A stretch of DNA of 64,000 nucleotides from contig NZ_CP120131.1 of NCBI RefSeq assembly GCF_034039665.1, forward strand, positions 584,206 to 648,205. Reading direction: 5' to 3'. Position numbers and translations under genes: made by a program. The stretch's first letter is position 1; each line of letters opens with the position of its first letter. The notes beneath the pieces were generated by a model. That model did not search any database, was not told the DNA's origin, and saw nothing but the letters and a program-made list of their open reading frames with translations. Shown in pieces: positions 30,541 through 40,830 of this stretch. The DNA is from Mammaliicoccus sp. Dog046 (GTDB lineage: Bacteria > Bacillota > Bacilli > Staphylococcales > Staphylococcaceae).

Positions 30541-30905
<365 letters not shown>

Positions 30906-30925
30906 TAAAAGAGAGGTGTAAATAA

Positions 30926-31291
30926 ATGGCTCGTATTGCAGGTATTGACGTACCACGTGAGAAACGCGTAGTAATCTCGTTAACTTACGTATATGGTATC
31001 GGAAAAACAACAGCACAAAAAATTCTTAAAGAAGCAAACGTATCTGAAGACACACGTGTTCGTGATTTAACTGATGACGAATTAGGTCGTATCCGTGAAG
31101 TAGTTGACGGTTACAAAGTTGAAGGTGATCTTCGTCGTGAAAGAAACTTAGACATTAAACGTTTAATGGAAATCGCTTCATACCGTGGAATTCGCCACCG
31201 TCGTGGTTTACCAGTTCGTGGTCAAAACACTAAGAACAATGCGCGTACGCGTAAAGGACCAGTTAAAACAGTAGCGAACAAGAAAAAATAA
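30926..31291 (+). CDS. rpsM: 30S ribosomal protein S13
   Basis: A 121-residue S13 of the 30S head, bridging to L5. It has the helix-two-turn-helix with Y-G-I-G-K-T-T-A and a basic C-terminal tail (R-T-R-K-G-P-V-K) touching P-site t[13 protein letters not shown] is the family start. AGAGGTG precedes the ATG. Confidence 0.97.
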   Translation: MARIAGIDVPREKRVVISLTYVYGIGKTTAQKILKEANVSEDTRVRDLTDDELGRIREVVDGYKVEGDLRRERNLDIKRLMEIASYRGIRHRRGLPVRGQNTKNNARTRKGPVKTVANKKK

Positions 31292-31313
31292 TAAGTAAAG
31301 GAGGCACATATAA

Positions 31314-31703
31314 ATGGCACGTAAACAAGTATCTCGTAAACGTAGAGTGAAAAAGAATATCGAAAGTGGTGTTGCTCATATTCGCTCAACATTCAACAAT
31401 ACAATCGTAACGATCACTGATGACTTCGGTAATGCATTATCATGGTCTTCAGCAGGTGCGTTAGGATTCAAAGGTTCTAAAAAATCAACTCCTTTTGCAG
31501 CTCAAATGGCTTCAGAAACAGCTTCAAAAACTGCAATGGAACATGGTTTAAAAACTGTAGAAGTTACAGTTAAAGGTCCTGGCCCAGGTCGTGAATCAGC
31601 GATCCGTGCGTTACAATCAGCTGGATTAGAAATTACAGCTATTAGAGACGTAACACCAGTTCCTCATAACGGATGTCGTCCACCAAAACGTCGTCGTGTA
31701 TAA
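31314..31703 (+). CDS. rpsK: 30S ribosomal protein S11
   Basis: A 129-residue S11 of the 30S platform, near the mRNA exit and the Shine-Dalgarno helix. [15 protein letters not shown] and the tail [12 protein letters not shown] are conserved. AAAGGAGG precedes the ATG. Confidence 0.98.
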   Translation: MARKQVSRKRRVKKNIESGVAHIRSTFNNTIVTITDDFGNALSWSSAGALGFKGSKKSTPFAAQMASETASKTAMEHGLKTVEVTVKGPGPGRESAIRALQSAGLEITAIRDVTPVPHNGCRPPKRRRV

Positions 31704-31785
31704 TTTTTGTTAGTTCTAATGTTCAAGAGTCACTGGATAGAAATTAATAAAGTTTAATCGACGTTTATAAGGAGGATATATTTAA

Positions 31786-32730
31786 ATGATTGAAATCGAA
31801 AAACCTAGAATTGAAACAATAGAAGTTAGTGATGATTCTACATTCGGTAAGTTCGTTGTTGAACCGCTAGAACGTGGTTATGGTACAACACTAGGCAACT
31901 CCTTACGTCGTATCCTATTATCTTCATTACCAGGTGCGGCAGTTAAAAATATCGAAATCGAAGGTGTTCTTCACGAATTCTCAGCTGTAGAAAATGTGGT
32001 AGAAGACGTTACAACTATCATTATGAACATCAAGAATTTAGCACTTAAAATCTACTCTGATGAAGACAAAACACTAGAAATCGATATTAAAGATGAAGGT
32101 GAAGTTACTGCGAAAGATATTATGCATGATAGCGATGTTGAAATTTTAAATCCAGATTTAAAAATTGCAACAGTGTCTAAAGGTGGACACTTTAAGATGC
32201 GTTTAATTGCTAATAAAGGCCGTGGTTATGCTTTAGCTGAACAAAATAACACAAGTGATTTGCCAATTGGTGTCATTCCAATCGACTCACTTTACTCTCC
32301 AGTAAGTCGTGTTAACTACACTGTTGAAAATACTCGTGTAGGGCAAAGTAGTGATTATGATAAATTAACACTAGATGTATGGACAGATGGTTCTTTATCT
32401 CCTCAAGAAGCAGTTTCTTTAGGTGCTAAGATCATGACTGAACACTTAAACATTTTTGTTAATTTAACTGATGAAGCACAAAATGCTGAAATCATGATTG
32501 AAAAAGAAGAAGATCAAAAAGAAAAAGTACTTGAAATGTCTATTGAAGAATTAGATTTATCAGTACGTTCTTACAACTGTCTAAAACGTGCAGGAATTAA
32601 CTCTGTACAAGAATTAGCAGACAAATCTGAGGCAGATATGATGAAAGTTAGAAACTTAGGTCGTAAGTCTCTTGAAGAAGTTAAATATAAATTAGAAGAT
32701 CTTGGTCTTGGTTTAAGAAAAGAAGACTAA
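31786..32730 (+). CDS. rpoA: RNA polymerase alpha subunit
   Basis: A 314-residue alpha subunit. The N-terminal dimerisation/assembly domain contains the [21 protein letters not shown] block. A charged linker (~225-245) leads to the C-terminal domain, with the helix-hairpin-helix [10 protein letters not shown] and [11 protein letters not shown] that bind UP elements and activators. It is preceded by an 82-nt gap after rpsK with AAGGAGG before the ATG. Confidence 0.98.
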   Translation: MIEIEKPRIETIEVSDDSTFGKFVVEPLERGYGTTLGNSLRRILLSSLPGAAVKNIEIEGVLHEFSAVENVVEDVTTIIMNIKNLALKIYSDEDKTLEIDIKDEGEVTAKDIMHDSDVEILNPDLKIATVSKGGHFKMRLIANKGRGYALAEQNNTSDLPIGVIPIDSLYSPVSRVNYTVENTRVGQSSDYDKLTLDVWTDGSLSPQEAVSLGAKIMTEHLNIFVNLTDEAQNAEIMIEKEEDQKEKVLEMSIEELDLSVRSYNCLKRAGINSVQELADKSEADMMKVRNLGRKSLEEVKYKLEDLGLGLRKED

Positions 32731-32746
32731 TAAAGGAGGTTAATTC

Positions 32747-33112
32747 ATGGGTTACAGAAAATTAGGTCGTACTTCTGATCAACGTAAAGCAATGTTACGT
32801 GACTTAGCTACTCAACTTATCGTTTCTGAACGCATTGAGACTACAGAAGCTCGTGCAAAAGAACTACGTAAAGTTGTTGATAACTTAATTACTTTAGGTA
32901 AAAAAGGTGATTTAGCTTCACGTCGTAGAGCAGCTGAAACTTTACGTGACGTTAAAATCTTAGAAGATGACAAAACAATTACTGCATTACAAAAATTATT
33001 CAATGATGTTGCGCCACGCTATGAAGAGCGTCAAGGTGGATATACTCGTATTATGAAAGTTGGTCCACGTCGCGGTGACGGTGCTGAATCAGTAATTATT
33101 GAATTAGTATAA
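32747..33112 (+). CDS. rplQ: 50S ribosomal protein L17
   Basis: A 121-residue L17 starting [17 protein letters not shown], close to the exit-tunnel rim. It is the last gene of the alpha operon, 16 nt after rpoA. It is followed by a hairpin-rich untranslated stretch with two terminator-like structures. Confidence 0.97.
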   Translation: MGYRKLGRTSDQRKAMLRDLATQLIVSERIETTEARAKELRKVVDNLITLGKKGDLASRRRAAETLRDVKILEDDKTITALQKLFNDVAPRYEERQGGYTRIMKVGPRRGDGAESVIIELV

Positions 33113-33122
33113 TTTATTCTTT

Positions 33123-33148
33123 ATTGGAGTGACGAAAGTCACTTCAAT
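33123..33148 (+). other. GAAA-tetraloop hairpin after rplQ
   Basis: ATTGGAGTGAC pairs with GTCACTTCAAT around a GNRA loop, 10 nt past the rplQ stop. There is no T run. It may stabilise the 3' end. Confidence 0.6.
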
Positions 33149-33240
33149 CATTCTTTATAAATACAGTTTATTTAACACACACAAAGCAAATGAGTGCAAT
33201 GATAATGTTTACCACACATAAATATTGTCTAGCTCAGAGT

Positions 33241-33303
33241 ACTCCACCACATTTGAATGACTTATCGCGTGAACTCGTCTCTGGTGGAGTGCGCGCTTTT
33301 TTA
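33241..33303 (+). terminator. Terminator of the alpha operon
   Basis: ACTCCACCA (33241-33249) pairs with TGGTGGAGT (33282-33290), followed by GCGCGC and T6. The long loop may fold further. Confidence 0.65.
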
Positions 33304-33307
33304 ATTT

Positions 33308-33333
33308 AAATCCGTTTATTCGGATTTTTTTTT
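33308..33333 (+). terminator. Second terminator before ecfA1
   Basis: AAATCCG and CGGATTT form a 7-bp stem with a TTTATT loop followed by T-rich sequence. Between it and ecfA1 (33334-33434) nothing distinct is seen. Confidence 0.8.
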
Positions 33334-33434
33334 GCGTCAATTTATGTATTATATTTTAAAGCCATTAATGATTACAATTTCGGTAGTATGCTGTAAAATA
33401 TAAAGATAATTAATATATTGAAGGATGAATATAA

Positions 33435-34241
33435 ATGGTGCAGGAAAGAATGATTGAGTTTTCTAACGTGACGTTTAAATATGGTGAAGATCAGCCTGTT
33501 GCACTAAATGATGTTTCATTTCATATAAATAAAGGACAATGGACTTCTATTGTTGGACATAACGGATCAGGTAAATCTACAATCGCTAAGTTATTGATGG
33601 GTATTCATCAGTCTTTTAGTGGAGAGATTAAAGTTGGTAATGCCACTTTAACTGAAGAAACGGTTGAAGAATTAAGAAAAAGTATTGGCATCGTGTTTCA
33701 AAATCCAGATAATCAGTTTATTGGTTCAACTGTTGAATATGATGTAGCATTTGGAATGGAAAATCAAAGTGTTGAGTATAACAAAATGCATGACATTGTT
33801 GATCAAGTACTGCAAGAAGTAGGGATGTCTGAAATGAAGACATTTGAACCTAGTCATTTATCAGGAGGACAGAAGCAAAGAGTTGCGATTGCTGGCATCC
33901 TAGCAATGTCACCTGAAATAATGATTTTAGACGAAGCAACTGCAATGTTAGATCCAGAGGGCAAAGAAAGTATTATGCACTTGATTAAAACTTTGCAAGA
34001 TGAACATCAATTAACGGTCGTATCTATTACACATGATTTAGAAGAAGCAGTAAATGCGGATGAAATCATTGTAATGAATAAAGGGTGCGTTTATAAACAA
34101 GGTCAACCTAGTGAAATATTTAAAGATGGGGCGTATCTTACTGAAATAGGTTTAGACTTACCGTTCTCTATGCGTATGAACACTTTAATTAATAACAGTT
34201 ATGAATTTATTTCTTTAGAACAGTTGGTAGATCGATTATGA
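33435..34241 (+). CDS. ecfA1: ECF transporter ATPase EcfA1
   Basis: A 268-residue ABC ATPase with Walker A G-H-N-G-S-G-K-S-T, signature L-S-G-G-Q-K-Q-R and Walker B I-M-I-L-D-E-A-T. The aspartate-glutamate is retained. With EcfA2 and EcfT it forms the shared energising module of group-II ECF importers, which take vitamins and metals through separate S components. No S component lies nearby, as expected for a shared module. The next gene overlaps by 4 nt. Confidence 0.93.
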   Translation: MVQERMIEFSNVTFKYGEDQPVALNDVSFHINKGQWTSIVGHNGSGKSTIAKLLMGIHQSFSGEIKVGNATLTEETVEELRKSIGIVFQNPDNQFIGSTVEYDVAFGMENQSVEYNKMHDIVDQVLQEVGMSEMKTFEPSHLSGGQKQRVAIAGILAMSPEIMILDEATAMLDPEGKESIMHLIKTLQDEHQLTVVSITHDLEEAVNADEIIVMNKGCVYKQGQPSEIFKDGAYLTEIGLDLPFSMRMNTLINNSYEFISLEQLVDRL

Positions 34242-35104
34242 ATATTAATTTTGAAAAAGTTATTTATGATTACAGCATTAAGACCCCATTTCAATATAGA
34301 GCTTTAAATGAAGTTTCAACATCATTTAACGAAGCAAAGTTTTATGCAATAGTCGGTCATACAGGTTCAGGGAAATCGACGTTAATTCAACATTTAAATG
34401 CCATTTTAAAACCAACTAGAGGCAAAGTTATCATTGGTGAAACGGAAGTAAAACATAAATCAAAAGCAAAGCACTTATTACCTGTCCGTAAAAAGGTTGG
34501 TATCGTCTTTCAATTTGCCGAACATCAGTTGTTTGAAGATACTGTCGAAAAAGATATTATATTTGGTCCTTTAAATTATGGTATGGACAAGAAAGAAGCC
34601 ATTGATAAAGCAGAGTCTTTAATCGATTTATTTAATATGGACAGAAGCATATTAAAACGATCCCCTTTTGAGCTCTCAGGAGGCCAAAAGAGACGCATTG
34701 CGATTGCTGGCGTATTAGCAATGCAACCAGAGATACTTGTCCTTGACGAGCCTACAGTGGGCTTAGATCCAAAGGGACAACGTGAGATGATGGAATTATT
34801 CAACGATATCCACCAGAAATTGGGGATGACGATTATATTAATTTCACATCAAATGGATATCGTGTTGAAATATGCAGAGGAAGTTAAAGTTATGGCATCA
34901 GGTGAAATCATAGCTGAAGATAAACCAGAACATATATTCACTAATGATGAATTACTCAAAACAGCACATTTACAAGCACCAAAAATCATCCAACTTCAAC
35001 AAGCGATAGAGCATAAGCATCAAATGAAATTTGATCGAATTGCTACAAGTGAAGAAATGTTTAAAGAAATGTATGAGAAGCAGGTGATTCGTGATGACAG
35101 ATAA
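34238..35104 (+). CDS. ecfA2: ECF transporter ATPase EcfA2
   Basis: A 288-residue partner ATPase with Walker A G-H-T-G-S-G-K-S-T, signature L-S-G-G-Q-K-R-R and Walker B I-L-V-L-D-E-P-T-V-G-L-D. It overlaps ecfA1 at its start and ecfT at its end, so the three are translated together. The heterodimer couples ATP hydrolysis to toppling of the S component via EcfT. Confidence 0.93.
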   Translation: MNINFEKVIYDYSIKTPFQYRALNEVSTSFNEAKFYAIVGHTGSGKSTLIQHLNAILKPTRGKVIIGETEVKHKSKAKHLLPVRKKVGIVFQFAEHQLFEDTVEKDIIFGPLNYGMDKKEAIDKAESLIDLFNMDRSILKRSPFELSGGQKRRIAIAGVLAMQPEILVLDEPTVGLDPKGQREMMELFNDIHQKLGMTIILISHQMDIVLKYAEEVKVMASGEIIAEDKPEHIFTNDELLKTAHLQAPKIIQLQQAIEHKHQMKFDRIATSEEMFKEMYEKQVIRDDR

Positions 35105-35891
35105 AATGATTATTGGTCGTTATATACCTGGTGACACGATTATTCATCGCTTAGATTCAAGAATGAAGATGATCTATGTTTTCTTATTCATGATATTTAT
35201 TTTCTTCTGTAACAACTGGATAACATATGGATTTATGCTAGTGACAGTATTATTCATTATGTATTTAGCAAAAATAAAATTATGGTTCTTAATTAAAGGT
35301 TTAACACCCGTCATGTTACTGTTTATCTTTACATTTATCATGCATCTTATCGTCACTAAAGGTGGTCCAGTATTACTGGATTTAAAGTTATTCACTATCG
35401 AACAAAATGGTGTTACACAAGGTGCGTTTATCGTACTTCGATTAATGCTATTAGTTATGATTTCAACGATTATGACATTAACAACAAGTCCAATTAGTCT
35501 AACTGACGCAATCGAATCAATGTTAAGACCACTTAAAAAATTTAAGTTTCCAGTTCACGAGTTAGCGATGATGATGTCAATTTCATTGAGATTTATTCCG
35601 ACGCTAATGGATGAGTTAGATAGAATTATAAAAGCACAAACAGCAAGAGGATCAGATGTGGCTGCAGGAAGTATATTTAATAGACTTAAGGCAGTCATAC
35701 CGTTGTTAATTCCAATGTTTATTTCTGCATTTAAGAGAGCAGATGAACTGGCGATTGCCATGGAATCTAGAGGGTACAATGCATCGAATCAACGAACGAA
35801 CTATCGTATATTAAATTGGAAACTAAGGGATAGCTCAGCGTTAGTTACAATTTTAATTGTAGGGATGATATTATATTTATTAAGAAATTGA
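35094..35891 (+). CDS. ecfT: ECF transporter transmembrane subunit EcfT
   Basis: A 265-residue membrane protein with about five hydrophobic segments and the two cytoplasmic coupling-helix motifs, A-R-G-S (A-Q-T-A-R-G-S-D-V) and E-S-R-G (A-M-E-S-R-G-Y). The ATG at 35094 is preferred, with AGGTGA 6 nt upstream, over an adjacent GTG. It overlaps ecfA2 by 11 nt. truA follows 10 nt later in the same transcript. Confidence 0.92.
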   Translation: MTDKMIIGRYIPGDTIIHRLDSRMKMIYVFLFMIFIFFCNNWITYGFMLVTVLFIMYLAKIKLWFLIKGLTPVMLLFIFTFIMHLIVTKGGPVLLDLKLFTIEQNGVTQGAFIVLRLMLLVMISTIMTLTTSPISLTDAIESMLRPLKKFKFPVHELAMMMSISLRFIPTLMDELDRIIKAQTARGSDVAAGSIFNRLKAVIPLLIPMFISAFKRADELAIAMESRGYNASNQRTNYRILNWKLRDSSALVTILIVGMILYLLRN

Positions 35892-35901
35892 GGTGTATGT
35901 C

Positions 35902-36705
35902 TTGAGGATGTTAGTAAAAATTTCATATCATGGTGGCCAGTTTATGGGATTTCAAATACAGCATCATGAACGCACTGTGCAATATGAATTGGAAAGAATT
36001 CTAAAGAGAATGCATCAATCATTTGTAAGAATTCACCCTTCAAGTAGAACAGATAGAGGTGTACATGCAATTGAGCAATATTTTCACTTTGATACACATT
36101 TAAATATTGCGAATGAAAAGTGGATGTATGCATTTAATTCAGCTTTACCAGATGATATTTACGTGCAAAGTGTTGAACAGATTGATGATGATTTTCACTG
36201 TAGATATGATTGTGTTGGTAAGAAATATCGTTATAAAGTCTATATTGACGAAGCGAGACATGTATTCGAACATGATACGAAAGTACAACAGAAGAAATCA
36301 GTCGATATTAATGCAATGAATGAAGCTGCAAAACACTTTGTCGGGACACATGATTTTACCAGTTTTTGTTCTCAAAAAACTGAAGTAAAAAATAAAGTGC
36401 GTACCATTTATCAAAGTAACGTAGTAGAAACAGAAGATGGATTTGAGTTTATCGTCACAGGGTCAGGATTTTTATATAATATGGTCCGTGTCATGGTTGC
36501 TTATTTGATCTTAGTAGGTGAAGGTAAAAGAAGCGGAAATGAAATTCATACGTTGTTAGAAGAGCGTGATAGAAAAAAAGTACCACATACAGCTCCAGCG
36601 CATGGTTTGTATTTAGAAAAAATATATTTAGACAGAGAAGCACTTGTTAAAGAATTTGGAAATGATATCTATATTCATGACAAAAAATCTAAAGAAAATA
36701 TTTGA
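35902..36705 (+). CDS. truA: tRNA pseudouridine synthase A
   Basis: A 267-residue TruA, which makes pseudouridine at positions 38-40 of tRNA anticodon arms. The catalytic aspartate is D51 in [19 protein letters not shown] and [10 protein letters not shown] are further family motifs. The TTG at 35902 is chosen because GAGGTG lies 6 nt upstream and it gives M-R-M-L-V-K-I-S-Y, in line with staphylococcal homologues. The ATG four codons on is an alternative. Confidence 0.93.
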   Translation: MRMLVKISYHGGQFMGFQIQHHERTVQYELERILKRMHQSFVRIHPSSRTDRGVHAIEQYFHFDTHLNIANEKWMYAFNSALPDDIYVQSVEQIDDDFHCRYDCVGKKYRYKVYIDEARHVFEHDTKVQQKKSVDINAMNEAAKHFVGTHDFTSFCSQKTEVKNKVRTIYQSNVVETEDGFEFIVTGSGFLYNMVRVMVAYLILVGEGKRSGNEIHTLLEERDRKKVPHTAPAHGLYLEKIYLDREALVKEFGNDIYIHDKKSKENI

Positions 36706-36712
36706 AAACCAA

Positions 36713-36741
36713 TTGACAAAAATACAAAATAATTATATTAT
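36713..36741 (+). promoter_or_regulatory. Promoter of rplM-rpsI
   Basis: A perfect TTGACA (36713-36718) and TATTAT (36736-36741) have a 17-bp spacer, giving a transcript start near 36748 and a leader of ~170 nt. Confidence 0.85.
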
Positions 36742-36747
36742 AGACAA

Positions 36748-36905
36748 CGGTATTGTTTTATATCACCACCACGATAAGCCCCGGAATCTTATTGTGTTTT
36801 AAGATATAGAAGCAGGAATCAGAATACGGAATTTAAGATGTATGTTTTATTCTTTGGTACAGGTTATTTCATACATCTTAAACAAGAACTTTTTTTAAAA
36901 TTTAG
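36748..36905 (+). promoter_or_regulatory. L13-type ribosomal protein leader (autoregulatory)
   Basis: A ~160-nt structured leader upstream of rplM, where Firmicutes commonly carry the 'L13 leader' element. AAGATGTATG (36836-36845) pairs with CATACATCTT (36871-36880), with an internal structure and a T7 run about 10 nt later (36892 on). This looks like an attenuating hairpin. An upstream GATAAGCCCCGGAATCTTAT-type helix precedes it. Assignment to the L13 family is by position and shape, not by a covariance-model match. Confidence 0.6.
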
Positions 36906-36917
36906 GAGGACACTATA

Positions 36918-37355
36918 ATGCGTCAAACATTTATGGCAAATGAAGCAAACATCGATCGCAAATGGTATGTTGTTGATGCTGAAGGACAAACGTTAGGTCG
37001 TTTATCATCAGAAATCGCATCAATCTTACGCGGTAAACATAAAGTAACTTATACACCACACGTTGATACAGGAGATTACGTTGTAATTATCAACGCTGAC
37101 AAAATCTACTTATCAGGTAATAAAGAACAAGATAAAATTTACTACCGTCACTCAAATCACCCAGGTGGATTGAAATCAGTATCTGCTGGTGAATTAAAAG
37201 AGAAAAATCCAATTCGCTTATTAGAAACATCTATCAAAGGTATGTTACCTAAGAGCAAACTTGGTGAAAAACAAGGTAAAAAATTATTCGTATATGCTGG
37301 TGCAGAGCATCCACATGCTGCACAACAACCTGAAAACTACGAGTTACGTGGTTAA
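36918..37355 (+). CDS. rplM: 50S ribosomal protein L13
   Basis: A 145-residue L13, an early 23S rRNA binder. [17 protein letters not shown] and G-M-L-P-K-S-K-L-G are conserved. TAGGAGG precedes the ATG. It is the first gene of the rplM-rpsI operon, with its own promoter and leader. Confidence 0.98.
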   Translation: MRQTFMANEANIDRKWYVVDAEGQTLGRLSSEIASILRGKHKVTYTPHVDTGDYVVIINADKIYLSGNKEQDKIYYRHSNHPGGLKSVSAGELKEKNPIRLLETSIKGMLPKSKLGEKQGKKLFVYAGAEHPHAAQQPENYELRG

Positions 37356-37374
37356 TTAAGAGGAGGATACTACA

Positions 37375-37767
37375 TTGGCACAAGTTGAATATCAAGGCAC
37401 AGGTCGTCGTAAACATTCAGTAGCACGTGTACGTTTAGTACCTGGTGAAGGTAACGTAACAATTAACAAACGTGACGTACGTGACTACTTACCATTTGAA
37501 TCATTAATTTTAGATTTAAACCAACCATTTGAAGTTACTGAAACTAAAGGAAACTATGATGTTTTAGTAAACGTTCAAGGTGGAGGTTTCACTGGACAAG
37601 CACAAGCTATCCGTCACGGAATTGCACGTGCATTGTTAGAAGCAGATCCAGAATACCGTGGATCATTAAAACGCGCTGGATTACTTACTCGTGACCCACG
37701 TATGAAAGAACGTAAGAAGCCAGGTCTTAAAGGCGCTCGTCGTTCTCCACAATTCTCAAAACGTTAA
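37375..37767 (+). CDS. rpsI: 30S ribosomal protein S9
   Basis: A 130-residue S9 whose C-terminal tail ([11 protein letters not shown]) reaches P-site t[17 protein letters not shown] is the family start. TTG initiates, with AGGAGG upstream. A terminator ends the operon; beyond it the gene content becomes variable. Confidence 0.97.
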   Translation: MAQVEYQGTGRRKHSVARVRLVPGEGNVTINKRDVRDYLPFESLILDLNQPFEVTETKGNYDVLVNVQGGGFTGQAQAIRHGIARALLEADPEYRGSLKRAGLLTRDPRMKERKKPGLKGARRSPQFSKR

Positions 37768-37788
37768 TTTTCATACGAAAAACGTTTC

Positions 37789-37824
37789 AACACTCTTTGG
37801 ATTATTCCAAAGGGTGTTTTTTTT
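37789..37824 (+). terminator. Terminator after rpsI
   Basis: AACACTCTTTGG and CCAAAGGGTGTT pair around ATTATT and are followed by T8. Confidence 0.92.
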
Positions 37825-37940
37825 GTTGTGAAATAATATTTATTTATTTTTAAATACTCAAGAGGAGTTTTGATAATGATAAATATCTTTGATACAATAG
37901 AAAAAATGTGTGATTAAATAATAATTTAGGAGAGATAACA

Positions 37941-38561
37941 GTGGAATACAAAGATTATATTTCAACCTTTGAGAAATATGCTGAAAGGGACCATAGAGAA
38001 ATACATTTTCAAAATGAAATCGTAAAACCCTTTTTACGTTCAGTACTTCCTGAATTATTTGTAGAAGATGTACATTCATATTTTAATAAAGGTGGGCATC
38101 ATGATTTTTCTCAATATGCAGGAGAGACAAGTGAATACATTAGTAGCCAACCTGATTTGGTAATTTGTGATAATTGGCATACGGAAAATAAGATAAGTAA
38201 GGAAAATACTGAAAATGAGGTTAAAAAAGTTAATTATAATGCAATTGTAGAAGTAAAATCTCCTTTCCTAGAGCCTATATTTCATCTTGATCCTTTGAAT
38301 TACCTAGATACTGCAAATACGGTTAAAGAAAGTGGTTTAAGAGAAAAAGCTAAAGATTTATTAAGACCTATGAAAGTTAAAAAACTTATTTTTACTGATA
38401 CTTTGAAATGGGAATTTTACTACATAAGTGATGAAGGTATCATTGTAAAGACGATTCAATTACATAATAACGAGAAGAATCCCTTTAAAAGTAGAGCGTG
38501 GACATGGCGAAATGAAGAAGCATATGAAGAACTAAAAAGGTTTGTGAGAGGGTTTATATAA
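37941..38561 (+). CDS. PD-(D/E)xK nuclease-like protein, function unknown
   Basis: A 206-residue soluble protein with the motif set of PD-(D/E)xK nucleases: a helix acid E26 (Q-N-E-I-V), P71-D72 (Q-P-D-L-V-I-C-D), then E104-V-K106 (A-I-V-E-V-K-S-P). This resembles the N-terminal nuclease domain of type I restriction subunits and HSDR_N-like proteins, but no helicase, methylase or specificity gene is next to it. The N-terminal segment E-x-x-F-Q-N-E-I-V-K-P-F-L also occurs in such families. Start is GTG with TAGGAGA upstream. It sits alone between the rpsI terminator and its own terminator, flanking the ribosomal core like an insertion. A stand-alone defence or repair role is inference. Confidence 0.55.
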   Translation: MEYKDYISTFEKYAERDHREIHFQNEIVKPFLRSVLPELFVEDVHSYFNKGGHHDFSQYAGETSEYISSQPDLVICDNWHTENKISKENTENEVKKVNYNAIVEVKSPFLEPIFHLDPLNYLDTANTVKESGLREKAKDLLRPMKVKKLIFTDTLKWEFYYISDEGIIVKTIQLHNNEKNPFKSRAWTWRNEEAYEELKRFVRGFI

Positions 38562-38643
38562 GTTAAGTGTGAGGATATATTTTTATAAACTGCATAAACA
38601 TGACTAGCTTTTTTAAAGAAGTAAATTTAATTGTTTAAGTTTT

Positions 38644-38675
38644 AAGCACCTTCCATTACTGGACGGTGCTTTTTA
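38644..38675 (+). terminator. Terminator after the nuclease-like gene
   Basis: AAGCACCTTCC and GGACGGTGCTT pair imperfectly around ATTACT and are followed by T5. Confidence 0.75.
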
Positions 38676-38775
38676 TATTCCAAATAAATATCTCCCACTG
38701 TTCCATATTTTGATAAATTCCGTATAATTAGATATTAATGAGGTACATATAGCTTTTAAAGAAAGGGGGATGGCT

Positions 38776-40662
38776 ATGAAGGATTTGAACGGTAGGCAAC
38801 GCCGTATTATGCATTATTTATTATCAAACGGGAAGCAACTGTATACGATTAAAGAACTGAGTGAGATGCTTGGGAGCTCAGATAAGACGATTCGAAATGA
38901 TATGAAGGTTATTATTGAAACGTCTAAACAATTGGCTGGTGTGGATATTCGTATTAAACGGGGATCGGGTATTCATGTGGCAATTGATCAACACATTGAA
39001 GATGATTTAATTGAACAATTAAATGCAGCTTATGAATCAAAAGATCAAAATATGGTAGCTATTAATATTGCTGTATTGTTGTTGAATGCATCAAACAAAC
39101 ATTTATTGCTCAAAGATATCGCACGGGAAATGTACATCTCAATCAATGAAGTGAAAGTGGCTTTGGCTATTATTGGCGATTGGATGGAGAAGTTTAGTAT
39201 TTCTATCGTGGTTAAAAAAGGGAAAGGTATTCAATTACAAGGAAGAGAAATTGATTTTCGTAATGCGAGTAGGTTTATTGCATCACTACAGATGAATCGA
39301 CTGTCTAATCATGAAATACTCATTAAAGAGTTTGGTGCAGTTGAATATAAAGTTGTAAGTGATCAAGTCAATCAAGTATTCAATGAAATATTGACGAACG
39401 ATGAAAAGACTCAATTGATGACACATTTATTAATTATGATTCATCGTATTAAAAGTGGTCATTTCATTTCAATTGAAATACCTATTACTGAAAAAGAAAT
39501 GACGCATGTATTAAATGAGCTATGCGACCAATTAGAACAGCACTTATCAATTAAAATTAATGAAAATGAAAGACGCTATTTAACGTTACATCTTCCTGAA
39601 AGGCACGATTCAAATTTAGAACCAGCAGAGGAAGTACTGCGTCTTGTTGAGAATTTAATGGATGAAATGAAACATGAGGCGATGATAGACTTTTCAACAG
39701 ATGAGCAGCTTAAACTAGGATTGATGACACATATGACTTCGACAATTGATAGAATGTATTTGTCTGTGAATATAAATAATCCTTTACTTACTGAAATTAA
39801 AAAAAGTTATCCATTTATTTTCTCGAGTGTTGTAAATGCTATTAGAAATCTAGAGTCTAAACTTAAGTATAAAATTCCAGAGAATGAAATGGGCTATATT
39901 ACGTTACATTTTCAAGCTGCTTATGAACGTATGAAATCAACAGAACATAAGAAAGTGGTCATTGTTTGTCATTTAGGTGTGGGCATTTCACAAATGCTCC
40001 GTGTCAGAATCGAAAAGAGATTTCCGAATTTCATTATTTGTGATGTGATTAAAGTAGATGAAACAGTGGATTATATACAAAAAAATGACATCGATATGAT
40101 TGTCACTACAATAAAACTAGATATAGATACGATACCTGTGATTCAAGTATCCCCGTTACTGACAACAGAAGATGAACAGTCCTTAGGAAAATATACAAGT
40201 TCAATAGATATAAAAAGTCCTAATCAGTCCTTGTTAATGAAGTATTTAAAAACAGAATTGATTCATATGAATACAAGTGATCTGAGTCGATATGAATTAA
40301 TAGAATTAATAGGAAGCGAACTTATCGAAGCGGGTTATGTACAGAAAGCATTTGTACAGAGTGTGTCACATAGAGAGTTTTTAAGTTCAACGGCTGTGGG
40401 CTACGGTGTAAGTATTCCACACGGTAAGACAGAATATGTAGAACAATCATCAATCAGTTTAGCGATTCTAAAAGAGCCTATTATTTGGGGAGAAGAGAAT
40501 GTAAGCATCGTATTCCTAACTGCATTAACTGAAGAAGATAAGAAATACTATCACCAAATTTATCGTGAAATTAATGATTTGATTGAAGATGAAGAAACAA
40601 TGTTAAATCTCAAACATGCGAATAGTAAAGAGGAGATTATAAGGTTGATTAAGAGAGATTGA
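38776..40662 (+). CDS. PRD-containing transcriptional regulator (ManR/MtlR/LicR type)
   Basis: A 628-residue multidomain regulator. Order: an N-terminal HTH (~5-60; L-S-E-M-L-G-S-S-D-K-T-I-R-N-D), a second HTH-like region, PRD1 (~180-280) and PRD2 (~290-390, H-F-Q-A-A-Y at its end), then an EIIB-like domain (I-V-C-H-L-G-V-G-I-S-Q), and a C-terminal EIIA fructose-type domain (S-I-P-H-G-K). Such proteins activate PTS operons and are controlled by phosphorylation by HPr and EIIB. The adjacent EIIBCA gene is the likely target. The ATG at 38776 has AAGGGGG 6 nt upstream. In the EIIB-like domain a histidine stands where the phosphocysteine is sometimes found (C-H-L-G keeps a Cys just before). Confidence 0.85.
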   Translation: MKDLNGRQRRIMHYLLSNGKQLYTIKELSEMLGSSDKTIRNDMKVIIETSKQLAGVDIRIKRGSGIHVAIDQHIEDDLIEQLNAAYESKDQNMVAINIAVLLLNASNKHLLLKDIAREMYISINEVKVALAIIGDWMEKFSISIVVKKGKGIQLQGREIDFRNASRFIASLQMNRLSNHEILIKEFGAVEYKVVSDQVNQVFNEILTNDEKTQLMTHLLIMIHRIKSGHFISIEIPITEKEMTHVLNELCDQLEQHLSIKINENERRYLTLHLPERHDSNLEPAEEVLRLVENLMDEMKHEAMIDFSTDEQLKLGLMTHMTSTIDRMYLSVNINNPLLTEIKKSYPFIFSSVVNAIRNLESKLKYKIPENEMGYITLHFQAAYERMKSTEHKKVVIVCHLGVGISQMLRVRIEKRFPNFIICDVIKVDETVDYIQKNDIDMIVTTIKLDIDTIPVIQVSPLLTTEDEQSLGKYTSSIDIKSPNQSLLMKYLKTELIHMNTSDLSRYELIELIGSELIEAGYVQKAFVQSVSHREFLSSTAVGYGVSIPHGKTEYVEQSSISLAILKEPIIWGEENVSIVFLTALTEEDKKYYHQIYREINDLIEDEETMLNLKHANSKEEIIRLIKRD

Positions 40663-40739
40663 GCCTCTGAACATTGCAAGTGAAGGCTGACAAGCAACAT
40701 TGGAATAAAGAACATTGAAAGGCAATTTATCTACAATTC

Positions 40740-40772
40740 GAAATTACCGTTATAACGGTAATTTCTTTTTTT
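40740..40772 (+). terminator. Terminator between the PRD regulator and the PTS gene
   Basis: GAAATTACCGT and ACGGTAATTTC form an 11-bp perfect stem with a TATA loop, then T7. It separates the two genes transcriptionally, so the PTS gene probably has its own activated promoter in the following 60 bp. Confidence 0.9.
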
Positions 40773-40830
40773 ATAAGCATGGATTTCTCGTATAAAATAA
40801 AAGTAATCAGAAAAACGGGAGGAAACAAAC

